From NCBI GenBank assembly GCA_030696345.1, contig JAUYSK010000026.1, positions 46,246-110,245 of the forward strand: a DNA stretch of 64,000 nt, written 5' to 3'. Position numbers and translations under genes: made by a program. The notes below the pieces were generated by a model, which saw only the letters and a program-made list of their open reading frames with translations, did no database searches and was not told the origin of the DNA. This DNA comes from Azonexus sp. (GTDB lineage Bacteria > Pseudomonadota > Gammaproteobacteria > Burkholderiales > Rhodocyclaceae). The first letter of the stretch is position 1. Each line of letters starts with the position of its first letter. Positions 1-9,350 of this stretch are shown here, in pieces.

Positions 1-78
1 CGGGGGTGAAACGCGGAATTCGAGGGATGCTGCGGTGGACTGCCTTTTTTCGGCAAAAATCGGGATGGTGCGTGCCAC
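1..78 (-). CDS. 5' end of a gene cut by the window edge, probably hemW
   Basis: An open frame begins with GTG at 78, five bases after the rdgB stop, and runs off the left edge. Its 26 visible codons end in a segment reading FRVSPP. In many betaproteobacteria the HemW radical-SAM heme chaperone follows rdgB, and its early region reads roughly PPLSLYVHIPWC, so the visible part fits its N-terminal extension. The diagnostic CxxxCxxC motif lies outside the window. The identification therefore rests on position and a short match, and the start codon is not proven. Confidence 0.45.
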   Translation of the reverse strand, partial: MARTIPIFAEKRQSTAASLEFRVSPP

Positions 79-82
79 GGAA

Positions 83-682
83 TTAAAGCGCAGGCAGCCG
101 GGCGATCAGTTGCTGCATGGCCTGACCACGGTGCGAAATCCGGTTTTTGGTATCGGCATCGAGCTGGGCGGCGGTTTGCTTGTATGCCGGCAAATTGAAC
201 AGCGGGTCGTAGCCAAAGCCGCCTTCACCGCGCAGCGTTGGCAGAATCTCGCCATGCCATTCGCCTTCGGCGATCAGCGGTTGCGGGTCGTCGGCGTGAC
301 GGACGAGGACGATGACCGAAACGAAGTGGGCGCGGCGGTCAGTGTTGTCGCCAAGTTCGGCCAGCAGCTTTTCATTGTTGCGCGCGTCCGATTTTGGCTC
401 GCCAGCATAGCGGGCGGAATAGACGCCGGGGGCGCCACCAAGCGCCGCGACGCAGAGCCCGGAATCGTCGGCCAGTGCCGGCAGACCGGAAAGCTTGGCG
501 GCATGCCGGGCCTTCGCCAGCGCGTTCTCGACAAAGGTGCAGTGCGGCTCTTCGGCTTCCGGAATGCCCAGCTCCCCCTGCGGGATGACTTCGAAGCCGA
601 GCGGCGCCAGCAGCGCATTCAGCTCCTTCATTTTCTTGGCATTGTTGGAGGCAAGGACGAGTTTTTGCATGCGCGAACTCAC
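83..682 (-). CDS. rdgB: dITP/XTP pyrophosphatase (HAM1/RdgB family)
   Basis: This 199-aa protein matches the RdgB/HAM1 family, which hydrolyses dITP, dXTP and XTP to monophosphates in the cytoplasm and so keeps deaminated purines out of DNA and RNA. The N-terminal [11 protein letters not shown] is the family signature for substrate binding. ADDSGLCV near the middle and GFGYDPLF with SHRGQA near the end are the other conserved blocks. The GTG start at 682 overlaps the rph stop (GTGA), which suggests translational coupling. An ATG at 670 ([10 protein letters not shown]) is an equally likely start and gives a more typical N-terminus. Rph-rdgB order is common in betaproteobacteria. Confidence 0.95.
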   Translation of the reverse strand: MSSRMQKLVLASNNAKKMKELNALLAPLGFEVIPQGELGIPEAEEPHCTFVENALAKARHAAKLSGLPALADDSGLCVAALGGAPGVYSARYAGEPKSDARNNEKLLAELGDNTDRRAHFVSVIVLVRHADDPQPLIAEGEWHGEILPTLRGEGGFGYDPLFNLPAYKQTAAQLDADTKNRISHRGQAMQQLIARLPAL

Positions 683-1395
683 GACGCCAGCGCAGATTGC
701 TGGGCGGCGATCAACTGGCGGATGCCCATTTCGGCAAGATCGGTCAGCGTGTTCATCTGGGCGCGACTGAACGGTTCGCCCTCGGCGGTGCCCTGGACTT
801 CGACAATGCCGCCGGCGCCGGTCATCACAACGTTCATGTCGGTATCGCAGTTGGAATCTTCCGGGTAATCCAGATCAAGTACCGGCGAGCCCTGGTAGAT
901 GCCGACCGAGATGGCGGCAACATGGTCGCGTACCGGATTGACCGGCAGCTTGCCGGCAGTGACTAGCTTCTCGCAGGCTTCGTAGAGAGCGACCCAGGCG
1001 CCGGTGATCGAGGCGCAGCGGGTGCCGCCATCGGCTTGCAGAACATCGCAATCGAGCGTGATCTGGCGTTCGCCGAGTGCCTTGAGGTCGGTGACGGCGC
1101 GCAGGCTGCGGCCGATCAGGCGCTGGATTTCCTGGGTGCGGCCGGTCTGCTTGCCTTTGGCGGCTTCGCGGGCGCTGCGGGTGTGCGTCGAGCGCGGCAG
1201 CATGCCGTATTCGGCGGTGACCCAGCCCTGGCCCTTGCCGCGCAGGAAGGGCGGCACGTTTTCTTCAACGCTGGCGGTGCACAGGACGCGGGTATCGCCC
1301 ATTTCAATCAGCACCGAGCCTTCGGCGTGGCGCGTGAAATTGCGAGTCAGGCGAACCTGGCGGAGTTGGTCAGGCTGGCGTTGGCTGGGGCGCAT
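679..1395 (-). CDS. rph: ribonuclease PH
   Basis: The 238-aa product is a full-length RNase PH, the phosphate-dependent 3'-5' exoribonuclease that trims tRNA 3' ends and degrades structured RNA. Family blocks visible in order are [12 protein letters not shown] and the [16 protein letters not shown] segment at the N-terminus, [17 protein letters not shown] with the conserved RxxxxR region, RSLRAVTDL, and [18 protein letters not shown] in the catalytic core. The C-terminal [17 protein letters not shown] block carries the conserved acidic residues. It lies 9 bp downstream of the phosphatase gene and overlaps rdgB by four bases, so it probably belongs to the same transcript. Confidence 0.97.
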   Translation of the reverse strand: MRPSQRQPDQLRQVRLTRNFTRHAEGSVLIEMGDTRVLCTASVEENVPPFLRGKGQGWVTAEYGMLPRSTHTRSAREAAKGKQTGRTQEIQRLIGRSLRAVTDLKALGERQITLDCDVLQADGGTRCASITGAWVALYEACEKLVTAGKLPVNPVRDHVAAISVGIYQGSPVLDLDYPEDSNCDTDMNVVMTGAGGIVEVQGTAEGEPFSRAQMNTLTDLAEMGIRQLIAAQQSALAS

Positions 1396-1404
1396 CGGTG
1401 ATCC

Positions 1405-2322
1405 TTATTTCTTGGGGTTGAATTTGTCGATGGTGGAGCGAATCTCGTTGATCGCTTTTTCGATTTCGTCTTCGGAGAGCTCGCTCTTGTAGGCCGGGTT
1501 CCGGCCGAATTCCTCAAGCCGGGTAGTCACCTCGTCCTGAGTCATGGTCAGGGTCGAGATCGCACTGCTGGCTTCCTCGACATAGCTTTCTTCCCAGCGC
1601 ACGGCGACGGCGGATAGATTGTCGCCATGAGTGCCGCCTCTGACCTCGGCCTGCGTAAGCAGCATCGGCAAGGCCTGCAACAGGTTGGCCCCTTTCATCG
1701 CCAGTGCCATCTGCTCACCGGAAGTCACCCCCCACAGGCCATCGGTGCAGAGCAGCACGATGTCGCCGTGTTCAAGCGGTGTCTTGCGGGAGAACTCGAT
1801 CTCCGGCACCGTCGGGCTACCCAGGCAACTGTAGATCTTGTTGCGGTCAGGATGAATCGCCGCCTGAGCTTCGGTGATCATGCCTTCCTCAATAAGCAAG
1901 CGAATGCGCGAGTGATCCTTGGTCTGCGCAATGATCCGGCCAGCCCGCATCAGATAGAGCCGCGAGTCGCCGGCATGCGCCCAGTAGGCGACGTTATCCT
2001 GGACGACGCAGGCGACGCAGGTCGTGCGTGGCGTGTCTTTCAGGCGGTGCTGGGCGGTGTAGTCGAGAATGGCGTGGTGAGCATTGGTCATGCTCTTCTG
2101 CAGGAAGCGGAAAGGGTCGCCAAGCAGCGGCCGCGCTTCGCGCTGGAACGTGTCGGCCAGGGTCTGGATGGCGATCTGGGCAGCAACTTCGCCGTAGTGG
2201 TGGCCGCCCATGCCATCGGCGACGACCATCAACAGCGCATCGCGCGAGTAGCAGTAGGTTGTCCTGTCCTCGTTGTTGGCCCGGCCGCCCTGGCGGCTCT
2301 CCTGGTAAATGGTGAATCTCAT
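1405..2322 (-). CDS. PP2C-family serine/threonine protein phosphatase
   Basis: The 305-aa cytoplasmic protein carries the metal-binding PP2C motifs: VVADGMGGHHYG around residue 35, HAGDSRLYLM in the middle, DGLWGV, and GGTHGDNLSAVAV near residue 235, which supply the Mn/Mg-binding aspartates. The last ~60 residues are charged and lie outside the PP2C fold. The ATG overlaps the stop of the upstream kinase gene (ATGA), a classic kinase/phosphatase pair, so it very probably reverses phosphorylation by that kinase. The targets are unknown. Confidence 0.93.
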   Translation of the reverse strand: MRFTIYQESRQGGRANNEDRTTYCYSRDALLMVVADGMGGHHYGEVAAQIAIQTLADTFQREARPLLGDPFRFLQKSMTNAHHAILDYTAQHRLKDTPRTTCVACVVQDNVAYWAHAGDSRLYLMRAGRIIAQTKDHSRIRLLIEEGMITEAQAAIHPDRNKIYSCLGSPTVPEIEFSRKTPLEHGDIVLLCTDGLWGVTSGEQMALAMKGANLLQALPMLLTQAEVRGGTHGDNLSAVAVRWEESYVEEASSAISTLTMTQDEVTTRLEEFGRNPAYKSELSEDEIEKAINEIRSTIDKFNPKK

Positions 2323-3266
2323 TTATTGGACTTTCTGAATTTGTCGACGAAGCGATTCAGCCAGTTAGGTTCGCTTTTCGGGCTGGGCGGCGTGACGGTT
2401 TCGACCAGCGCTTTCTGCAAGGCGAAGACGCTCTGCGGCCGATAAAGATGGTTCAGATTCAGGCACCAGTCGATGATCTCCAGCAGACGATCGGAGAACT
2501 GGCCGTCCCAGCGCATCATTGCCGGCGACAGGGTGTCCTTCTTCAGGCGCTCATCGGCTGCCTGCGGCGCGCAACCCGCCAGGCAGGCGTACATTGAGGC
2601 ACCAACGCTGTAGATGTCGCTCCAGGGACCGAGATCGGTACGCGAGCCGTAGTGTTCCGGTGAGGCAAACCCCGGTGTGTACATCGGTTTGAGCATCGGC
2701 TGGTCGGTCAGCAGGGTCTGCCGGGCGGCGCCGAAGTCGATCAATACCGGCGTGTTGTCGCTGCGCAGGTAAATATTCGAGGGCTTCAGGTCGAGATGCA
2801 GCAGCTTGTGCGAATGCACTTCGCGCAGGCCATTCAGCATGCGTGTGAAAACGCCGCGGATGAAGCGTTCGGAAATGTGCCCCTGGTGCTTCTGGATGAA
2901 CTCCTGCAGCGTCCGGCCATGTTCGTATTCCATGACGAGATAGACCGTGTCGTTGGCGCGGAAGAAATTCAACACGCGGATCACGTTCGGGTGCGATAGA
3001 CGGGCCAGCGCCCGGCCTTCTTCAAAAAAACATTTCATGCCGTAGCGGAACGCACCGAGGTGGTCGCCGGTGATGATCGGCTTGATGTCACCCTTGCCGC
3101 GCAGCGCCAGGCTGTTGGGCAGATATTCCTTGATGGCGACCTGCCGGCCGTCGGGATCGGTGGCGAGATAGACGATCGAAAACCCGCCGAGCGAGAGCTG
3201 GCGGTCTATCGTGTACTCTTCTAGCGGGTGGCCGTTGGGTAGCGGCTGATTGGCTTGTTGCGCCAT
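2319..3266 (-). CDS. Hanks-type serine/threonine protein kinase
   Basis: This 315-aa soluble kinase has a glycine loop (LGGFSIVYLATD, about residues 26-37), the ATP lysine in VAIKEYLP, a catalytic loop reading LHLDLKPSNIYL, and DFG in VLIDFGAARQ. The catalytic loop has leucine where RD kinases have arginine (HLD not HRD), so activation-loop phosphorylation may not control it in the usual way. The APE-like motif is ASPEHYG. There is no transmembrane or sensor domain, and the last ~40 residues are basic. It is the first gene of a minus-strand unit with the PP2C gene and is divergent from yicC. Confidence 0.93.
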   Translation of the reverse strand: MAQQANQPLPNGHPLEEYTIDRQLSLGGFSIVYLATDPDGRQVAIKEYLPNSLALRGKGDIKPIITGDHLGAFRYGMKCFFEEGRALARLSHPNVIRVLNFFRANDTVYLVMEYEHGRTLQEFIQKHQGHISERFIRGVFTRMLNGLREVHSHKLLHLDLKPSNIYLRSDNTPVLIDFGAARQTLLTDQPMLKPMYTPGFASPEHYGSRTDLGPWSDIYSVGASMYACLAGCAPQAADERLKKDTLSPAMMRWDGQFSDRLLEIIDWCLNLNHLYRPQSVFALQKALVETVTPPSPKSEPNWLNRFVDKFRKSNK

Positions 3267-3342
3267 CGATCTCGCGGTTATGATGCTGATTCAGGCATTC
3301 TCGGGCGTGTTGTCCGGCCTGTAAAGCCGGAGACCCCACTTA

Positions 3343-4209
3343 ATGATTTGTAGTATGACTGGTTATGCCGTTAAAACGCGAGATGTCGAGCGCGGATCAC
3401 TGCAACTTGAACTCAAAAGCGTCAATTCGCGCTACCTCGATTTTCATTTCCGGATCACCGAAGATTTGCGCGCGCTGGAAATGCCGCTGCGCGAAATGCT
3501 CGCCGCCAAGCTGACGCGCGGCAAGGTAGAGTGTCGCCTGGCTTTCAACGCTGCCTCGGCGCGGGCTGAACAACTGGAACTCAATCCCGGTTTGCTGGGC
3601 GCGCTGAAAAGCCTGAACCAGAAAGTTTGCGCTGAAATGCCGGAAGCCAAGCCATTGTCGGTCAATGATGTGCTGCGCTGGCCGGGCATGTTCGGCGACC
3701 AGAGTATCGATTTCGCTGCTCTTGGCCCCGAAGTCATGGCGCTGGCTCGTGAAGCGCTGAGCGATTTCTCCGCCACACGTGGTCGCGAAGGTGAAAAGCT
3801 GGCTGCAATGATCGTCGACCGCGTCAATGCCATCCGCGACATCGTCCGTCAGGTAGCGCCGCGCATCCCTGATGCGCAGGCGATGTTCGCCGACAAGCTG
3901 CGGCAGCGTCTGACTGAAGCGCTCGGCAACGCCAGTGATGACCGCATTCTGCAGGAGGTGGCAGTTTTCGCCAGCCGCATCGACGTGGCCGAGGAACTGA
4001 CCCGGCTTGGTGCCCACCTCGATGAAGTCGAGCGGGTACTGAAGCATGGTGGTGCCTGCGGCAAGCGTCTCGACTTCCTGATGCAGGAACTCAATCGCGA
4101 GGCCAATACGCTGGGGTCAAAATCGGCTCTTACCGAGGTTTCGCAGGCCGCCATGGACCTCAAGCTGCTGATCGAGCAAATGCGCGAGCAGATTCAGAAC
4201 CTGGAGTAG
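3343..4209 (+). CDS. yicC: YicC-family endoribonuclease-like protein
   Basis: The 288-aa product is a full-length YicC protein. It begins with the diagnostic MICSMTGYA and has the SVNSRYLDFHFR block near residue 27, and it ends in the YicC C-terminal domain (KRLDFLMQELNREANTLGSKS). Members are cytoplasmic and in E. coli have been linked to sRNA decay and RNase activity. The gene lies directly upstream of gmk with three bases between, a conserved arrangement, and starts a plus-strand unit running through gmk, rpoZ, spoT, dadA and a tatD-like gene. An imperfect hairpin at 3313-3331 lies just upstream. Confidence 0.94.
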   Translation: MICSMTGYAVKTRDVERGSLQLELKSVNSRYLDFHFRITEDLRALEMPLREMLAAKLTRGKVECRLAFNAASARAEQLELNPGLLGALKSLNQKVCAEMPEAKPLSVNDVLRWPGMFGDQSIDFAALGPEVMALAREALSDFSATRGREGEKLAAMIVDRVNAIRDIVRQVAPRIPDAQAMFADKLRQRLTEALGNASDDRILQEVAVFASRIDVAEELTRLGAHLDEVERVLKHGGACGKRLDFLMQELNREANTLGSKSALTEVSQAAMDLKLLIEQMREQIQNLE

Positions 4210-4212
4210 GGC

Positions 4213-4821
4213 ATGGCAGGCAATCTCTATGTTGTTGCTGCGCCATCCGGTGCCGGCAAGACCACACTGGTGCGTCTGCTGCTTGAGCAGGAGCCGGCAG
4301 TTCATCTATCCATCTCTTTCACCACTCGCGGTCCACGCCCGGGTGAATTGAGCGGGCGGGAGTACCATTTCGTCGATAGTGCCGAATTTCACGCCATGAT
4401 CGGTCGTCAGGAATTTCTCGAATGGGCCGAGGTGCATGGCAATTTCTACGGTACATCGAAAAAATGGATCGCCGATCAACTGGCGGCCGGTAGCGACGTG
4501 CTGCTCGAAATCGACTGGCAGGGCGCGCAGCAGGTCCGCTCGATTTTTCCGGAGGCGATTGGAATCTTTATTTTGCCGCCTTCGATGGAAGAATTGACCC
4601 GCCGTTTGACGGGGCGCGGCACCGACAGCGCCGATGTAATCGCCCGCCGCTTGTCCGCTGCACAGGCCGAGATGCGCCATGTCGGTGAATTCGACTATGT
4701 TATTATTAACGACCAGTTGGCGTTGGCGGTGGACGATTTGCGTGCTGTGGTACGTGCCTCCCGCCTCAGTCTGACTGCGCAGCGTGCCCGGCACGCCGCC
4801 CTTTTTGCCCGCTTGATCTGA
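4213..4821 (+). CDS. gmk: guanylate kinase
   Basis: The protein has 202 aa, normal for guanylate kinase, which makes GDP from GMP and ATP. The P-loop is APSGAGKTTLV at residues ~10-20. The GMP-binding region includes SISFTTRGPRPGE and GREYHFVD, and LLEIDWQGAQQVR is the conserved core block after them. RRLTGRGTDS forms the lid and YVIIND sits near the end. Placement before rpoZ and spoT couples guanine nucleotide supply with (p)ppGpp metabolism and is standard in proteobacteria. Confidence 0.97.
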   Translation: MAGNLYVVAAPSGAGKTTLVRLLLEQEPAVHLSISFTTRGPRPGELSGREYHFVDSAEFHAMIGRQEFLEWAEVHGNFYGTSKKWIADQLAAGSDVLLEIDWQGAQQVRSIFPEAIGIFILPPSMEELTRRLTGRGTDSADVIARRLSAAQAEMRHVGEFDYVIINDQLALAVDDLRAVVRASRLSLTAQRARHAALFARLI

Positions 4822-4835
4822 TTTAGAGGTTTTAC

Positions 4836-5042
4836 ATGGCCCGCGTTACCGTCGACGATTGCATGAAACGTATTCCCAACCGCTTCCAGATGACTCTGGC
4901 CGCAGCTCACCGCGCTCGCCAGCTGGCTAACGGTGCAACGCCGCTGGTCGATCCGGAAAAAGACAAGCCGACTGTCATCGCCCTGCGCGAAATGGCCATC
5001 GGTAAGGTTGGCCTGGAAGTGCTCAACCGCGGTCAGGGCTGA
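4836..5042 (+). CDS. rpoZ: RNA polymerase omega subunit
   Basis: The 68-aa protein matches the omega subunit. [18 protein letters not shown] at the N-terminus is nearly invariant, followed by the helix [18 protein letters not shown] that packs on beta'. Omega aids assembly of RNA polymerase and forms part of ppGpp site 1. It lies between gmk and spoT, 14 bp after gmk, with AGAGG upstream as ribosome binding site. Confidence 0.97.
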   Translation: MARVTVDDCMKRIPNRFQMTLAAAHRARQLANGATPLVDPEKDKPTVIALREMAIGKVGLEVLNRGQG

Positions 5043-5063
5043 AGGCCGGGGCGGTGAAGAGAG

Positions 5064-7217
5064 ATGGACCCAGCGCCGTCGCCTCTCACGCCCGCTCAAG
5101 AGGAACCCGCCTACCGGGTTTTCCTCGATAGTCTCGATTATCTTGCTCCTGCCGATGTAGAACGTATCAAGGCGGCGTATGCCTACGCCGAGCGCGCCCA
5201 CGCGAATCAAAAACGCATGTCGGGCGAGGCTTACATCACGCATCCTCTGGCTGTGGCCGGGGCGGTAGTCGAATGGCGCATGGATGCCGATGCTGTTGCG
5301 GCGGCGTTGCTGCACGACGTTCTTGAGGACACCGGAACGACCAAGCGCGAGCTCGCCGAAAAATTTGGCAAGGAAGTCGCCGAGCTGGTTGACGGCCTTT
5401 CCAAGCTCGACAAGATGGAATTTGCCTCCTATCAGGAGGCCCAGGCTGAAAATTTCCGCAAGATGCTGATGGCCATGGCGCGCGATTTGCGCGTCGTGCT
5501 GATCAAGCTGGCTGATCGGCAACACAACTTGCAGACCATGTCGGCGATGCGTCTCGACAAACGCGCCCGCATTGCCCGTGAAACCCTGGAAATCTATGCG
5601 CCGATCGCCTTGCGCCTGGGTTTGAACAAGCTTTATCGCGAGTTGCAGGACACTTCGTTCCGCCTGATCTATCCGCATCGTGCCGAGGTACTGACTCGGG
5701 CGCTGAAGTATGCCCGGGGCAATCGCAGCGAGTTGCTGACGCTGATTCTCGACGGCATCAAGAACAAGCTCTCCCACGCCGGCCTGAAAGCGGAAGTTTT
5801 CGGGCGCGAGAAGAGCCTGTATTCGATTTTCCGCAAGATGAAGGAAAAGCGTCTTTCCTTCTCGCAAGTGCTCGATATTTATGGTTTCCGCGTGGTCGTT
5901 GAGAACGTGCCGACCTGCTATCTGGCCATCGGCGCGCTGCATGGTCTGTTCAAGCCGGTGCCCGGCAAGTTCAAGGATTACATCGCCATTCCCAAGGCCA
6001 ACGGCTATCAGTCCCTGCATACGACGCTGATTGGTCCTTATGGCACGCCGGTCGAGGTGCAGGTCCGGACGCGCGATATGCACAATGTCGCGCAAGAGGG
6101 CGTCGCGGCGCACTGGCTGTACAAGGATAGCGAGGATACCGGTGCCGACCTGCAGGTCAAGACGCACAAATGGTTGCAGTCCCTGCTCGAAATGCAGGGC
6201 AATGATTCCGCAGAGTTTTTCGAGAACGTCAAGATCGACCTCTTCCCGGACGAGGTTTACATTTTTACGCCCAAGGGCAAGATCATGGCCATGCCGCGAG
6301 GCGCGACGGTGATTGATTTTGCCTATGCCGTGCATACCGATGTTGGCCATCACTGTTCGGCCGCCCGCGTTAACCAGGAATTGGCCCCGTTGCGCACGGA
6401 GTTGCGCAATGGCGACCTGGTTGAAATTGTTACCTCGACCCAAGCCAGTCCGAATCCGGTCTGGCTGACCTACGTCAAGACCGGCAGGGCGCGCAGCAAG
6501 ATACGGCATTTCCTGCGCACCATGCAGAATGAAGAGTCAGCGCGCCTGGGCGAACGTTTGCTCCGTCAGGAACTGCTTTCGCTCGGTGTAGTGCCAATTT
6601 CCATTCCAGCCGAGGCCTGGGATCAGATGGTCAAAGCCGGCGGCCAGAAATCCATGGAAGACGTTTACACCGAAATCGGCCTCGGCAAGCGCCTGCCCTC
6701 GGTGGTTGCCCGTCGTCTGCTGGCCCGCGAGAACATGGTGCCGGATATGCCGAGCAACATGACGCTGGCTATCCACGGCACCGAAGGCATGGCGATCCAG
6801 CTGGCCCGTTGCTGTCAGCCGATTCCGGGTGATCCGATCATCGGTTCGATCAAGAAGGGCAGCGGTCTGGTCATTCATACCCATGATTGTCCGACCATTC
6901 GCAAGTCACGTTCCAGTGAGCCGCAAAAGTGGATCGATGTCGAATGGGAGCCGGAAGAGGGCAAGCTGTTCGATATCCGGATCGGGATCGAAGTCAAGAA
7001 TACGCGTGGCGTGCTGGCTCAGGTCGCGGCAGCGATTGCCGAAGCCGGCTCGAATATCGAGCATGTCTCGATGGATGCCGATCCGGAGCGCCTGTTCACG
7101 GTGCTGCGCTTTACCATTCAGGTCGCCCATCGCAACCATCTGGCAGCGGTCATGCGCGGCATGCGCCACATCCCCGAAGTCACCCGCATCGTCCGTGAAA
7201 GGGGTGGTGAGGTTTGA
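5064..7217 (+). CDS. spoT: bifunctional (p)ppGpp synthetase/hydrolase
   Basis: The 717-aa protein has the complete RelA/SpoT layout. An HD hydrolase domain contains HDVLEDTG near residue 86. The synthetase domain contains YGFRVVV and GKFKDYIAIPKANGYQSLHT; KFKD is the RxKD-type motif of bifunctional enzymes rather than the ExDD of RelA. A TGS domain follows (VYIFTPKGKIMAMPRGATVIDF), and an ACT domain occupies the C-terminus (IGIEVKNTRGVLAQVAAAIAE). It should make and degrade (p)ppGpp during stress. It overlaps dadA by four bases. Confidence 0.96.
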   Translation: MDPAPSPLTPAQEEPAYRVFLDSLDYLAPADVERIKAAYAYAERAHANQKRMSGEAYITHPLAVAGAVVEWRMDADAVAAALLHDVLEDTGTTKRELAEKFGKEVAELVDGLSKLDKMEFASYQEAQAENFRKMLMAMARDLRVVLIKLADRQHNLQTMSAMRLDKRARIARETLEIYAPIALRLGLNKLYRELQDTSFRLIYPHRAEVLTRALKYARGNRSELLTLILDGIKNKLSHAGLKAEVFGREKSLYSIFRKMKEKRLSFSQVLDIYGFRVVVENVPTCYLAIGALHGLFKPVPGKFKDYIAIPKANGYQSLHTTLIGPYGTPVEVQVRTRDMHNVAQEGVAAHWLYKDSEDTGADLQVKTHKWLQSLLEMQGNDSAEFFENVKIDLFPDEVYIFTPKGKIMAMPRGATVIDFAYAVHTDVGHHCSAARVNQELAPLRTELRNGDLVEIVTSTQASPNPVWLTYVKTGRARSKIRHFLRTMQNEESARLGERLLRQELLSLGVVPISIPAEAWDQMVKAGGQKSMEDVYTEIGLGKRLPSVVARRLLARENMVPDMPSNMTLAIHGTEGMAIQLARCCQPIPGDPIIGSIKKGSGLVIHTHDCPTIRKSRSSEPQKWIDVEWEPEEGKLFDIRIGIEVKNTRGVLAQVAAAIAEAGSNIEHVSMDADPERLFTVLRFTIQVAHRNHLAAVMRGMRHIPEVTRIVRERGGEV

Positions 7218-8464
7218 AAGTCGTTGTGCTGGGGGCCGGTGTAGTCGGCACGACGAGTGCGTGGTATCTGGCTCAGGCCGGGCACGAGGTCTCGGTGGTG
7301 GACCGCCAGCCGGTTGCCGGGAACGAAACCAGTTTTGCCAATGGTGGCCAGATTTCGGTCTCGCATGCCGAGCCATGGGCCAATCCGCATGTCTTGCAGC
7401 GCATCATCAAATGGCTGGGTCGCGAGGATGCGCCACTGCTCTGGCGCTGGCGCGCCGATCCGGCCCAGTTGGCCTGGGGGCTGCGATTTCTTGGTGAATG
7501 CCTGCCGGGGCGGACGCGCCGGAACATGGCCGACATCGTCGCCCTGTCGCTCTACAGCCGGCGTCGATTGCGTGCACTGCGCGAAGTGTTGGGCCTGCAA
7601 TACGATCATCTCGAACGCGGCATCCTGCACATTTATACCGACCGGCAGGAGTTCGCTGCTGCCATCGAGGCGACGCGCGTTATGCGTGAGTTCGGGCTCG
7701 ATCGCGAGACGGTCGACGTCGAAAAATGCCTGGAAATCGAACCGGCGCTGGCCGATGCGAAACACCTGCTGGTCGGCGGCGATTACACACGCTCCGATGA
7801 ATCCGGCGACGCCCATAAATTCACCCGAGCGCTGGCTGAACGGGCACAGGCGGCAGGCGTTGATTTTCGCCTCAATTTGACCGTTGACCGCATTGCTCCC
7901 GGTGGCAGCCAGATTGCCGGGATTCTGGTCAGCAGTGCCGACGGGCAGGAGTTGTTGACGGCCGATGCCTACGTCGTCGCGCTTGGCAGTTACTCGCCGC
8001 TGCTGGTCAAGCCGCTCGGTATTGGCCTGCCGGTCTATCCAGCCAAAGGCTATTCGGCCACGCTCAATCTGCTTGAGGGCTCGCCGGCCCCGGTGGTCAG
8101 TCTGACTGACGACGAGCGCAAGCTGGTTTTCTCGCGCCTCGGCAATCGTCTGCGCATCGCTGGCACCGCCGAATTCAATGGCTACAACCTTGATCTCAAC
8201 CCGGTTCGTTGCCAGGCGTTGATGCAACGGGTGCGGCAGCTATTCCCCCGCCTGCAGGTCGAGGGGGAACCGGATTATTGGTGCGGCCTGCGCCCGGCAA
8301 CCCCGTCGAATCTGCCCTATATCGGGCGAACCCGTTACAGCAATCTCTGGCTCAACACCGGCCACGGTACCTTGGGCTGGACGATGGCCTGCGGTTCGGC
8401 GGCAGCCTTGGCTGACCAGATGAGCGGTCGACGCCCGGAACCGGATTTTCCCTTCCTGAAATGA
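7214..8464 (+). CDS. dadA: D-amino acid dehydrogenase small subunit family (DadA)
   Basis: The 416-aa FAD-dependent oxidoreductase opens with a dinucleotide-binding motif (VVVLGAGVVGTTSAWYLA) and the DadA segment NETSFANGGQISVSHAEPWA. It ends with CGLRPATPSNLPYIG and LNTGHGTLGWTM, the second FAD-contacting region. Members deaminate D-amino acids to keto acids and pass electrons to the respiratory chain from the inner face of the membrane. The TTG start at 7214 overlaps the spoT stop and is supported by the Rossmann motif beginning at residue 4. No alanine racemase gene is adjacent. Substrate specificity is inferred from the family only. Confidence 0.92.
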   Translation: MKVVVLGAGVVGTTSAWYLAQAGHEVSVVDRQPVAGNETSFANGGQISVSHAEPWANPHVLQRIIKWLGREDAPLLWRWRADPAQLAWGLRFLGECLPGRTRRNMADIVALSLYSRRRLRALREVLGLQYDHLERGILHIYTDRQEFAAAIEATRVMREFGLDRETVDVEKCLEIEPALADAKHLLVGGDYTRSDESGDAHKFTRALAERAQAAGVDFRLNLTVDRIAPGGSQIAGILVSSADGQELLTADAYVVALGSYSPLLVKPLGIGLPVYPAKGYSATLNLLEGSPAPVVSLTDDERKLVFSRLGNRLRIAGTAEFNGYNLDLNPVRCQALMQRVRQLFPRLQVEGEPDYWCGLRPATPSNLPYIGRTRYSNLWLNTGHGTLGWTMACGSAAALADQMSGRRPEPDFPFLK

Positions 8465-9222
8465 TGATCGATACCCACTGCCATCTCGATGCGGCCGAAT
8501 TCGATGCCGATCGCGATGCGGTGCATGCGGCAGCGCTCGCCGCCGGGGTGGCGCGGATGGTGGTGCCGAGTGTTGCGGTGGACGGCTTACAGAAGGCAAA
8601 AACCATTGTTGCGCGTTATTCCGGTTGCGTTGCCGCTTATGGGATACATCCGATGGCCGTGATGACGGCTCGGGAAAGCGATATCGCCACGCTGGGACAA
8701 TGGCTGGCGGCTGAAGTGCCGGTTGCGGTAGGCGAGATCGGGCTTGATCACTACGTGAGAGATATTGATCCTGCGCGTCAGGAATGGTTTTTTGTCGAGC
8801 AGTTGCAACTGGCCGGAGCGTTCGATCTGCCGGTGATCCTTCATGTCCGGCGAGCCATTGATCCGGTACTCAAGCAACTGCGTCGATTCAAAGTGCGTGG
8901 TGGCATCGCCCACGCCTTCAATGGCAGCCGGCAGCAGGCCGAGGAATTCATCAAGCTCGGCTTCAAGCTGGGCTTTGGCGGCGCGATGACCTTTGACGGT
9001 TCGACCCGCATCCGCGAACTGGCGGCGACTCTGCCGCTGGAATCCATCGTGCTCGAAACCGATGCGCCGGATATTCCGCCCGCCTGGCTCAATCGCGGGC
9101 GAAATGCCCCGGCCGAATTGCCGCGTATCGCTCAGGTAATGGCTGATTTGCGCGGCATCACCTTGGCTGAACTTGCCGTGGCGACCAGCGCCAATGCCCG
9201 TCGCGTGCTGCCCGGACTTTGA
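8461..9222 (+). CDS. TatD-family metal-dependent hydrolase
   Basis: The 253-aa protein is a TatD-family TIM-barrel hydrolase. Metal ligands appear in MIDTHCHLD at the N-terminus, AVGEIGLDHY near residue 92, LPVILHVRR near residue 122, and LETDAPDIPP near the end. Relatives are 3'-5' DNases or D-aminoacyl hydrolases. It starts at ATG 8461, overlapping the dadA stop, so the two are likely co-translated. The exact substrate cannot be told from sequence. Confidence 0.9.
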   Translation: MMIDTHCHLDAAEFDADRDAVHAAALAAGVARMVVPSVAVDGLQKAKTIVARYSGCVAAYGIHPMAVMTARESDIATLGQWLAAEVPVAVGEIGLDHYVRDIDPARQEWFFVEQLQLAGAFDLPVILHVRRAIDPVLKQLRRFKVRGGIAHAFNGSRQQAEEFIKLGFKLGFGGAMTFDGSTRIRELAATLPLESIVLETDAPDIPPAWLNRGRNAPAELPRIAQVMADLRGITLAELAVATSANARRVLPGL

Positions 9223-9228
9223 GTCCGG
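9212..9228 (+). terminator. weak hairpin at the end of the tatD-like gene
   Basis: A perfect 7-bp inverted repeat, CCGGACT-TTG-AGTCCGG, spans the stop codon of the TatD-family gene. No T-run follows closely, so it is a weak candidate for a terminator or for protecting the 3' end. Confidence 0.3.
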
Positions 9229-9350
9229 CCAACAGCGGCATGGTTTTTCCGGATGGTTTGATCTAGGCTAAGTATTCGAAAATACTGATGGAGTAGATTG
9301 TGCACATCAGGTTTTCCCCCGGAACAAGGCGTCAGGGAGTGCCGTGCTCA

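Noticed and set aside
4695..6509. A 604-codon open frame antisense to spoT
   Set aside because: It mirrors the codon bias of spoT, has no start context or recognised domain, and spoT itself has full RelA/SpoT domain structure.
9258..9271. TTGAT-CTAG-GCTAA as an FNR box for napG
   Set aside because: The right half matches the consensus at only three of five positions, and no matching -10 element is placed correctly.
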